A stretch of 54,703 nt of DNA from an uncultured Prevotellaceae bacterium (GTDB lineage Bacteria > Bacteroidota > Bacteroidia > Bacteroidales > Bacteroidaceae): assembly GCA_937910905.1 (NCBI GenBank), contig CALEPV010000016.1, positions 1 through 54,703 of the forward strand, read 5' to 3'. The notes under the pieces are model-generated. The model was not told the DNA's origin, did not search any database, and saw only the letters and a program-made list of their open reading frames with translations. Shown one piece after another: positions 32,869-39,491 of this stretch; within the stretch, counting starts at the first letter, position 1; each line of letters opens with the position of its first letter. The position numbers and the translations under genes were made by a program.

Positions 32869-34185
32869 TCAGTACTTGATAGTCCCCGATACGGTACCAC
32901 CCTGGCCGCTGACAAATGTGTTGTCAAGCTTAATGCCTTGCGACTTGGTGCCGGTGTTGGTGACGGTCAGTGAGCCGCCGGTGGCAGTCAGTGTTGCAGC
33001 ACGCACGCCGCGAGCCTTGCTGCCAGTGGCGCTCACGGTGGTGGCTCCGCCAGCTATTGTCAGAGTGGTCTCTGCCTTAATGCCGGTGGCACGGTTCTCC
33101 TCCTCGGTGTCGGGGTCGGTGTATACGCCTGCGGCTACGGTCACATTGACTGTCGGCGAGGTGCTGGTTGAACCGATAGTCAGTGTTCCGTCGCTGGCTA
33201 TGCCCTTTGCTCCGGAGGCGGTGGAGGTGACATTCACCGTCACGCTACCTGCCAGGATATTCAGCTTAGGAACTATGGCGGTGTTTGTGGCAGCAGCATC
33301 GCAGCGTATGCCCTTGGTGTCCTCGGTGACAACGTTCACAGTCAGCGTGCCGCCATTGACTATGAGTGTGCCGTTCAGCTCCTCGTCGGAGGCTTCGGCG
33401 GTCTCTACTTGCAGGCCGTCGCCGCTGGTGCCGCCGATGCTCACGGTGCCGCCGTTCTGCTGGTACCACTCGCCGCAGTGTATGCCGTCGGAGGCTGCAG
33501 AGGCGATGGTCAGTTTGCCAAAGGACTTCTTGATGAACAGATATTCCTTGGTGCGCAGGGCGTGCTTGCATTTCCCAGTGATGGTCAGCGAGCCTGTGCC
33601 CGACATTTCCACGTGGCCCTGACAGTTGAAGGCAGCTTTCTGGTCGCCATTAGCAAAGTCTGCGAGGGTGTTGGTCGTGCCGTCCTCGATGATTACGTCG
33701 ATGCGCTTGCCGCACTGTATGTCGATGGCTGCGCCGGTGGTGCTGGTCAGGTTCACGCCGTTGAGGTGGAACTTCGCCTTGTACTCACCGTTATATGTCA
33801 GCGAACCGGCAGTACTGGTGCCGGCGAGTACGAACTCTTGCTCAGACCATGTGTTGTTGTTGTTGATGATGACATTGCCACCGCTCACGCTGGCTGTCAC
33901 GCCCTCCACATTGTCAGGGATATTGACGCTGGCACTGTTGTCACTCCATGTGATGGTCACTGGTTGCACGATGGTGATACTGTCTATCTCTGCAGTGCTG
34001 TAGTTGTCGCCGCCGATGGTCAGCGTCTGCCCGGCTGTGGTGTAGGGTATGGTGCTCGCTTCCGACTGCGTGTAGCGTGTGCTTTCGCCGCTCTGCCACA
34101 CGCGCAGCCACTGTGCATTGGCGGTCATACTGCTGCCCAGTGCTATGGCCAGGCAGAGGGCAATATGCTGTACTGAGAGTTTCAT
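32869..34185 (-). CDS. Secreted Cthe_2159-like beta-helix carbohydrate-binding protein (DUF4353 type)
   Basis: A 438-residue secreted protein. The ATG at 34185 starts a signal peptide (LCLAIALGSSMTANAQ); an upstream frame is rejected. The body is a run of short strand-turn repeats of parallel beta-helix character: VTASVSGGNVIINNNNTW, FHLNGVNLTSTTGAAIDIQ, SDGIHCGEWYQQNGGTVSI, TSGDGLQVETAE, DTKGIRCDAAAT, KGIASDGTLTIG and ARGVRAATLTATGGSLTV. This pattern, with SDGIH/GDGLQ/KGI turns, matches the Cthe_2159 family, one member of which binds acidic polygalacturonate. It is the last gene of the VTC operon. The acidic-glycan or polymer ligand here is unproven. Confidence 0.85.
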   Translation of the reverse strand: MKLSVQHIALCLAIALGSSMTANAQWLRVWQSGESTRYTQSEASTIPYTTAGQTLTIGGDNYSTAEIDSITIVQPVTITWSDNSASVNIPDNVEGVTASVSGGNVIINNNNTWSEQEFVLAGTSTAGSLTYNGEYKAKFHLNGVNLTSTTGAAIDIQCGKRIDVIIEDGTTNTLADFANGDQKAAFNCQGHVEMSGTGSLTITGKCKHALRTKEYLFIKKSFGKLTIASAASDGIHCGEWYQQNGGTVSIGGTSGDGLQVETAEASDEELNGTLIVNGGTLTVNVVTEDTKGIRCDAAATNTAIVPKLNILAGSVTVNVTSTASGAKGIASDGTLTIGSTSTSPTVNVTVAAGVYTDPDTEEENRATGIKAETTLTIAGGATTVSATGSKARGVRAATLTATGGSLTVTNTGTKSQGIKLDNTFVSGQGGTVSGTIKY

Positions 34186-34204
34186 AGAGGTATAGTGTTT
34201 GGCG

Positions 34205-34666
34205 TTAATGAGATAGTTTGAGGCTTTGAGTGCCGATGCGGGCAATGTAGATGCCACGTGGCAGACCGTAGAGGCTAAGCTCGGAGCTGCCGCCGTCTAC
34301 CACCATCTGCCGCACCAGTTGGCCATTGGCATTGTAGAGTTTTAGGATGCCCTTGCCGTTGACCACCACGCGGTCAGCCTCCAGCTGCAGTGACTTGCAG
34401 CTCTCTGTGCAGAGGTTGCGTATGGCTGTGGGAACGGAGGCATGGAATGCCAGGCTGTTTAGGGTGGCTAGAGCGATGCTCTCAGATGTGCCTTCGGTGG
34501 TTGTGACCACCATGTCGCTACCGCTGAAGGTGATGCGGCGCACTTGATTGAGGGCGAAGCTACGCAAAGAGGAAGCGCTGGTCACATATAGGTAGTTGAA
34601 GTCGTCGGCCAGCACGCAGGCAGAGCTTGCAAGAGCTAAAGTGAGAGTTAAGAGAAGTCTTTTCAT
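34205..34666 (-). CDS. Small secreted protein with type IX sorting-like C-terminus
   Basis: A 153-residue exported protein. The signal peptide is RLLLTLTLALASSACVLA. A middle part of about 60 residues repeats a pattern seen in Prevotella cell-surface proteins (DDFNYLYVTSASSLRSFALN then VRRITFSGSDMVVTTTEG). The last 70 residues (GILKLYNANGQLVRQMVVDG, LPRGIYIARIGTQSLKLSH) match a type A sorting domain. It lies 19 bp upstream of the beta-helix gene, whose own N-terminal region has a related motif (AEIDSITI), so the pair may form one surface complex. This is inferred from order and tail only. Confidence 0.75.
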   Translation of the reverse strand: MKRLLLTLTLALASSACVLADDFNYLYVTSASSLRSFALNQVRRITFSGSDMVVTTTEGTSESIALATLNSLAFHASVPTAIRNLCTESCKSLQLEADRVVVNGKGILKLYNANGQLVRQMVVDGGSSELSLYGLPRGIYIARIGTQSLKLSH

Positions 34667-34709
34667 AATCGGGTTTGTAGGGGATTGTAGTGCTTAGGGG
34701 GCTTATAGG

Positions 34710-35534
34710 TTAGAACTTGAAGCGATATCCGACGCTGATGGCGTGTATGTTCTCATTGCCGTCGTCGTCGTTCTCGTGTGTGAAGACATAGGCGGCTGAC
34801 ACACGGTGCTGTTTGGTGATGGCGTACTCGGTTCCAACCATGATGCGCAACTTGTCGAAGTGCCAGCTGTCGGTCATGTTGTTGTGTATCTCGAATGATG
34901 CAAACGGCTCCCACTGCCAGCCCTTACGGTCAATGGCGAACTTCAGGCGCGAGCGTAGCAGGTGGCGGTTCCACGCATTCTTATGCTTGATGGTGGTCTC
35001 AGGATCTTCCCATCCTGCAATCTCGCCGGTGGTGGCATTGGTGCCGGTGATGCGATACTTCGTGCGGTCTATGTCGCGTGAGTTCTGGTGCGTATACTGG
35101 TAGCGCTCGCGCAGGCTTATGCGCAGTGTCTTCCAGAAACGCTTGTCAGCTGTCACGTCGAATGCTATGCGGTGGCGCGTAGCCCAGTTGGCAGCATCGA
35201 CGTTGTAGCCGTTGTACTTGCCGGAGTTGCTGCCATAGTGGTCCTCGCTTTCTTCCAGGAAGTGACGCTGTATAAAGGTGTAGCTCAGACCGAACTTCAG
35301 GTGCTTGCCCAACTTGTAGTCGCCACCGATGCCGATGTCGAAGCGGTTGGCATTGTCGAACCAGTCGATGGTCCTGAATCCAGCGTCGAGGCTGATGCTG
35401 AAGTTGTTGGGTAGTGCTTTCGAAACGCCTATGTCGGTCCATATGGCACCGTAGTTGGTGGTCTCATTGCTCTGTGCCAACGCAGGGATAGTTATCAGTA
35501 GTGCTGCAGCTGCTGCAAGAAGTGTGCTTCTCAT
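34710..35534 (-). CDS. DUF2490 outer-membrane protein
   Basis: A 274-residue predicted outer-membrane barrel. Signal peptide RSTLLAAAAALLITIPALAQ from the ATG at 35534. The mature part has the DUF2490 pattern: IWTDIGVSKALPNNFSISLD near the start, ATRHRIAFDVTADKRFW, LRSRLKFAIDRKGWQWEPF, TEYAITKQHRVSAAYVFTHE, and a final strand HAISVGYRFKF ending in Phe. Function is not established; DUF2490 barrels are common next to envelope polymer genes. It lies between the DUF4956 membrane protein and the secreted pair. Confidence 0.85.
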   Translation of the reverse strand: MRSTLLAAAAALLITIPALAQSNETTNYGAIWTDIGVSKALPNNFSISLDAGFRTIDWFDNANRFDIGIGGDYKLGKHLKFGLSYTFIQRHFLEESEDHYGSNSGKYNGYNVDAANWATRHRIAFDVTADKRFWKTLRISLRERYQYTHQNSRDIDRTKYRITGTNATTGEIAGWEDPETTIKHKNAWNRHLLRSRLKFAIDRKGWQWEPFASFEIHNNMTDSWHFDKLRIMVGTEYAITKQHRVSAAYVFTHENDDDGNENIHAISVGYRFKF

Positions 35535-35587
35535 TGTGCTCAATGGTGACAAATAGTAAATTGTGAATTGTCAGATTATAAATTGCT

Positions 35588-36301
35588 CTACATCTCTTTT
35601 GGCATACGACCGTAGCGTGCAATGCTGTTACCCACGTCTGACGGGTCGTCGTAGAAGATACGGATCAGGGCTGAATCCTTGAGGAAGTCCAGCATACCTA
35701 CCTCAATGCGCTTGATCTTCAGGCCTGTGCGCTTCTCCAGATCGGCAATCAGCTCGGGGCGCTTCTCTGGTGTGATGAGGTTCACATTGTCGTACTTGAT
35801 AATCTTGGAGCACTCCTGACTCATCACCTTGCTGCCCTCGAAGAGCCATGCCATGCCGATGAAGCAGAGGTTCACGAAGATGATGGTGACGATGCCTACG
35901 CCGTCCCAGTAGTCGGCCTTCGGGTGATAGTCGGCATGTGCCAGTGCATTCACCACGCTGATGGCGATAAGCATGAACAGGTAGGTCATCTCGCGGATAG
36001 GCACGGCTTCGGTACGAAAACGCATGATGCCGAAGATGGCGAACAGGCCCATCGCTGCTCCGAGGTTCATGCTGTCGCCCTGCATCAGGTTCACAAGCAG
36101 GAAGATGCTCATGGACATCAGTATGAAGATGAAAGCATAGTCGCGGCGACGGCTGCGGGGATAGTAGAAGCTGCGTGCGATAACACCCACTACGAGCAGG
36201 TTGATGATAAATCGGATGACTAGCGATACGAAGTGTTGCTGGTCGAAGAACGTGATGCCGAAGAGTTGGGCAAAGTCGTAGTTAAGTTGAGTGAGTTCCA
36301 T
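35588..36301 (-). CDS. DUF4956 multi-pass membrane protein
   Basis: A 237-residue inner-membrane protein with four or so helices (VIRFIINLLVVGVIARSFYY, YAFIFILMSMSIFLLVNLM, TYLFMLIAISVVNALAH, VGIVTIIFVNLCFIGMAWLF). A conserved loop GLFAIFGIMRFRTEAVPIREM and a cytoplasmic C-terminal domain (EKRTGLKIKRIEVGMLDFLKDSALIRIFY) follow. DUF4956 proteins are commonly encoded beside VTC-domain proteins, as here (11 bp away). They may form a membrane channel or subunit for the polymerase; that is inference. Confidence 0.88.
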   Translation of the reverse strand: MELTQLNYDFAQLFGITFFDQQHFVSLVIRFIINLLVVGVIARSFYYPRSRRRDYAFIFILMSMSIFLLVNLMQGDSMNLGAAMGLFAIFGIMRFRTEAVPIREMTYLFMLIAISVVNALAHADYHPKADYWDGVGIVTIIFVNLCFIGMAWLFEGSKVMSQECSKIIKYDNVNLITPEKRPELIADLEKRTGLKIKRIEVGMLDFLKDSALIRIFYDDPSDVGNSIARYGRMPKEM

Positions 36302-36312
36302 ATCTATAAGGC

Positions 36313-37095
36313 TTAAAGGGAGAAGGTCTGTCCGGACAGCTTGCCGATCTTCACGAGCTTGGGCTTGAACAGGTTTGTCTTGAGCTGTTCGTTGGTGAGC
36401 ACCGACCCGATGCAGTACTTTGAGAAGCCCGACGGATGGATGCGTAGCTGGCGCAGGATGTCGAGCACGGGGGAGAACACGTTGCCGTCACGTTTCAGTT
36501 CGATGATGACCAAGTCGCCCGTTCCTGCATCCCGCTCGGTCTCGAAATTGTGGAATGTCACGTTGAAGTCTATGGTTAGACGCTCTGTCTTGCCTGTGTT
36601 AACCAGCGTTATGCGCTGGAAGCGGTTTTGCACGGTCTGCTGTATGTCGGCTGTGGTGACGTGGGTCAGCCGGTCGCAGAACTCGTCGCCGCCGGCATCT
36701 ATGAGGCTCTGCCGATCCTGCGATGCCACGGTGATGCGCTTCTTCTTGGTGCGGCCATGGTTGTTCTTGGTCTTGATTTCCAGGAAGGTCAGATCCGAGT
36801 CGAGGTATGTGCGCACACGTATCTTCTGTCGGTGTGCGCGGCCATTGTGGTGCTCCAAAAAGAACCGGTACTCAGGTGTGTCCCAGTACACGGTCCGGTA
36901 GTTGGCTATCCGGTTGTCCTCAATCTGCTGGGCGAAGTACTTGCCTTGAGCCAGCTCCAACAGTCCCATCAGCTGCTGCTTGCTGGTGACAAACTTTGTG
37001 TCGGTACGGTTCATCAGCTTAATGCCGCTCATCTCATCGAGCGATATGGGAGGCAGTGAACCCAGCAATTGGCGTATGTTTGAGTCTTGAAGCAT
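36313..37095 (-). CDS. VTC-domain polyphosphate polymerase-like protein
   Basis: A 260-residue cytoplasmic protein with a VTC/CYTH-like tunnel fold. Basic and acidic residues of the tunnel are visible: NRTDTKFVTSKQQL, YRTVYWDTPEYRFFLEHH, RQKIRVRTYLDSDLTFLEIK, GRTKKKRITV and LVIIELKRDG near the end, with CIGSV terminal. In yeast Vtc4 this domain makes polyphosphate from ATP and feeds it through a membrane channel. The bacterial homologues' product is unproven. The ATG at 37095 is used; upstream residues overlap the promoter. It is the first gene of a five-gene unit with the DUF4956 membrane protein, a DUF2490 barrel and two secreted proteins. Confidence 0.88.
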   Translation of the reverse strand: MLQDSNIRQLLGSLPPISLDEMSGIKLMNRTDTKFVTSKQQLMGLLELAQGKYFAQQIEDNRIANYRTVYWDTPEYRFFLEHHNGRAHRQKIRVRTYLDSDLTFLEIKTKNNHGRTKKKRITVASQDRQSLIDAGGDEFCDRLTHVTTADIQQTVQNRFQRITLVNTGKTERLTIDFNVTFHNFETERDAGTGDLVIIELKRDGNVFSPVLDILRQLRIHPSGFSKYCIGSVLTNEQLKTNLFKPKLVKIGKLSGQTFSL

Positions 37096-37130
37096 GATAG
37101 CAGTATTATGCACGATGTGACAATTTCGTG

Positions 37131-37139
37131 GCAAAATTA
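37131..37139 (-). promoter_or_regulatory. -7 promoter element (TAATTTTGC) of the VTC operon
   Basis: Perfect TAnnTTTGC on the minus strand, 35 bp before the ATG at 37095, with a TTG 19 bp further upstream at 37159-37161. Confidence 0.75.
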
Positions 37140-37221
37140 GTTCAAAGCTGCGAAACACCAATAAATTATGCGCACTTTTTGCCTGTTGTGTAAGATTATT
37201 GGTATAAGTGGTAGGCTGTTT

Positions 37222-37243
37222 GTGTTAAAACACTTACCTTTGT
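37222..37243 (+). promoter_or_regulatory. frr promoter: -7 element TACCTTTGT with an upstream palindrome
   Basis: The -7 motif is at 37235-37243, one base off consensus. GTGTTAAAACAC (37222-37233), a perfect 12-bp palindrome, sits immediately before it between the -33 and -7 positions, where an operator would act. Confidence 0.55.
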
Positions 37244-37278
37244 CATTACGAAACGTAATAACCCCAAAATAACGCAAT

Positions 37279-37839
37279 ATGGCAGACGTAAAGGAAATTC
37301 TCTCCACCGCCGAGGAGCGCATGGAAGAGGCTGTGATGTATCTTGATGATGCACTGTCGCACATCCGTGCGGGCAAGGCGAATATCAAATTGTTGGATGG
37401 AATCCGCGTGGACAACTATGGCGCAATGGTACCAATCAACAATTGTGCAGCAGTTACCACGCCCGATGCACGCACCATAGCTATCAAGCCTTGGGACAAG
37501 ACGATGTTCAAGGTGATAGAGAAGGCCATCATCAATAGCAATTTGGGCATCATGCCGGAGAATAATGGCGAGATAATCCGCATTGGCATACCGCCGTTGA
37601 CCGAGGAGCGTCGCCGTCAGCTGGTGAAGCAGTGTAGCAAGGAGGGCGAGCAGGCCAAGGTAAGCGTTCGCAATGCCCGTCGTGACACGGTGGATAAGCT
37701 GAAGAAGGCCATCAAGGAGGGCATGAGCGAGGATATCTCCAAGGACGGCGAGAACGATGTGCAGAAGATGCATGACAAGTTCATCAAGCAGATTGATGCA
37801 CTGCTCGCAGCAAAGGAGAAAGAGATAATGACGGTGTAA
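37279..37839 (+). CDS. frr: Ribosome recycling factor
   Basis: A 186-residue translation factor that, with EF-G, splits the post-termination ribosome. The three-helix bundle and tRNA-like shape are reflected in ALSHIRAGKANIKLLDGIRV, the hinge and beta domain IAIKPWDKTMFKVIEKAIIN and IPPLTEERRRQLVKQCSKEG, and long final helices. Length matches the family. rsgA follows 10 bp later, so the two translation-linked genes form one unit. Confidence 0.97.
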   Translation: MADVKEILSTAEERMEEAVMYLDDALSHIRAGKANIKLLDGIRVDNYGAMVPINNCAAVTTPDARTIAIKPWDKTMFKVIEKAIINSNLGIMPENNGEIIRIGIPPLTEERRRQLVKQCSKEGEQAKVSVRNARRDTVDKLKKAIKEGMSEDISKDGENDVQKMHDKFIKQIDALLAAKEKEIMTV

Positions 37840-37849
37840 GAAAAGGGAA

Positions 37850-38800
37850 TTGAAGGGACTTATCATACGCAACACGGGGAGCTGGTACGACGTCCGTACG
37901 GACGACGGCCAGCTCTATGCATGTAAAGTTAAGGGCAACTTCAGGCTTCGCGGTCTGCGCAGCACCAATCCTGTGGCAGTGGGCGACTACGTAGAGGTGC
38001 GCCCCGACAGTGGACAGCAGTCCGAGGGTTTGCCCTATGGTCTTATCACTGAAATCCATGACCGCCGCAACTACATCGTGCGCCGGGCGTCCAACCTGTC
38101 CAAGCAGAGCCACATCATAGCTGCCAATGTCGATCTGGCTTGTCTGGTGTGCACCGTGGTGCACCCCGATACCTCCACCACGTTTATAGACCGCTTCATA
38201 GCGTCGGCCGAGGCCTATCGCGTGCCGGTGATGCTCATCGTGAACAAGACTGACCTGTATGATGAGGCTGAGTTGCACTATGCAGACATGCTGATGACAC
38301 TGTACCGCAGCCTCGGCTACGAGTGCTGCGCGGTGTCGGCGACCACAGGTGCTGGACTGGGCACCCTGCGTTCCGCACTTCGCGACAAGGTGAGTCTGTT
38401 CAGCGGCAATAGCGGCGTGGGCAAGAGCACGCTACTCAACGTGCTGGTGCCGGAGGCGCAGGCACGGGTAGCAGAGCTGAGCGAGGCCCACGACCAGGGA
38501 CAGCACACCACAACCTTCTCTGCTCTCTACGACCTGACCGGTGGCGGTGCCATTATCGACACACCAGGCATCCGCGGTTTCGGAACCTTCGACTTCGAGC
38601 GTGAGGAGGTGTCGCACTACTTTCGCGAGATATTCCAGACGGGGCGCGAATGCAGGTACGGCAACTGTACCCATACTCACGAACCAGGCTGTGCAGTACG
38701 CATAGCTCTTGACAACCACTTGATTGCCGAGAGCCGCTATGCATCGTACTTGTCAATGCTCAACGACAAGGACGAGAGTAAGTATAGGGAGAAATTCTAG
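37850..38800 (+). CDS. rsgA: Ribosome small subunit-dependent GTPase A
   Basis: A 316-residue circularly permuted GTPase that checks late 30S maturation. It has an N-terminal OB fold (GSWYDVRTDDGQLYACKVKG), the G4 motif IVNKTDL before the P-loop GNSGVGKSTLLN, then G3 IDTPGIRGFG, and a zinc motif near CRYGNCTHTHEPGCAV (C-x5-C-x-H-x5-C type). The start is TTG at 37850, which directly opens the OB fold (MKGLIIRNTG); no in-frame ATG is suitable. It overlaps the convergent lipoprotein gene by 4 bp. Confidence 0.95.
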   Translation: MKGLIIRNTGSWYDVRTDDGQLYACKVKGNFRLRGLRSTNPVAVGDYVEVRPDSGQQSEGLPYGLITEIHDRRNYIVRRASNLSKQSHIIAANVDLACLVCTVVHPDTSTTFIDRFIASAEAYRVPVMLIVNKTDLYDEAELHYADMLMTLYRSLGYECCAVSATTGAGLGTLRSALRDKVSLFSGNSGVGKSTLLNVLVPEAQARVAELSEAHDQGQHTTTFSALYDLTGGGAIIDTPGIRGFGTFDFEREEVSHYFREIFQTGRECRYGNCTHTHEPGCAVRIALDNHLIAESRYASYLSMLNDKDESKYREKF

Positions 38801-39339
38801 TTGGCTGCAGCGTCCGCCTCGATGTTGGTCAGCGACAGTGAGTAGATGCCTGCTCTTTCTCCTAGATTCACATCAACGTTGAAGGAATACAGCTTCTTGC
38901 TGCCATCGGTGGAGAGAAGCTGCACTTCAGCTGCCGACAGTGTGGCGGGATAGCTGTTGTAGGTGATCTCCGTTACGCTCGGTGTGCGCTTGGGCATGTT
39001 GAAAGTGCCTTCAGTCTCATTGAAATGCCACACTCCGTTGTTGTCCTTGGCGGCAGCCACATTGCTGAATGTGCCGTTGCCCCAGAAGGCGCTGCGTATC
39101 TCAATGTCAAAGGCTGCGCTGTTCTCTGCGCTGGCAGTCACGATGATGGTGTCGGGCGATGTCGATGGCATGTTGGAAAAATGCGGACTGTTGCCCATGA
39201 TGGTGCCATCGTAGAGACCTATGAGCAGCGACTCCTCAGGTACGCTTACGGGGTCATCGTCATCGCCGCAGGCGGTGAACATCATAGTCGTAGCGGTCAC
39301 TGCTATGACCATGAGGGTCATGATAGTGTATCTTTTCAT
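38797..39339 (-). CDS. Small calycin-like lipoprotein
   Basis: A 180-residue lipoprotein with signal peptide and lipobox FTAC followed by GDDDDP (acidic residues after the lipid Cys). The mature part has alternating strands (LLIGLYDGTIMGNSPHFSN, TIIVTASAENSAAFDIEIRS, GTFSNVAAAKDNNGVWHFNE, YSFNVDVNLG, GIYSLSLTNIEADA), resembling the calycin-like barrel lipoproteins of Prevotella. Ligand unknown. It is transcribed divergently from the TonB-dependent receptor with overlapping promoter regions, so shared control is possible. Confidence 0.75.
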   Translation of the reverse strand: MKRYTIMTLMVIAVTATTMMFTACGDDDDPVSVPEESLLIGLYDGTIMGNSPHFSNMPSTSPDTIIVTASAENSAAFDIEIRSAFWGNGTFSNVAAAKDNNGVWHFNETEGTFNMPKRTPSVTEITYNSYPATLSAAEVQLLSTDGSKKLYSFNVDVNLGERAGIYSLSLTNIEADAAAN

Positions 39340-39408
39340 AGTGTCTGTTGTGTTGGCTTGTGTTGTGTTGTCTGGTGAATAATGATTTATCCTTTTGTAA
39401 TTTGAGTC

Positions 39409-39417
39409 GCAAAGGTA
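39409..39417 (-). promoter_or_regulatory. -7 promoter element (TACCTTTGC) of the calycin-like lipoprotein gene
   Basis: Perfect minus-strand match, with TTTG at 39438-39441 at a 20-bp spacer. The leader is about 65 nt. Confidence 0.75.
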
Positions 39418-39450
39418 TTCCCTTTGTGCGTAAGTGCCAAATGTTTTGCC

Positions 39451-39459
39451 TACCTTTGC
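39451..39459 (+). promoter_or_regulatory. -7 promoter element (TACCTTTGC) of the TonB-dependent receptor gene
   Basis: Perfect match, 32 bp before the ATG at 39492. The two divergent -7 elements lie 33 bp apart, so the -33 regions overlap. Confidence 0.75.
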
Positions 39460-39491
39460 ATCGCGTTAAAGGCATTACACATAATAAAGGC

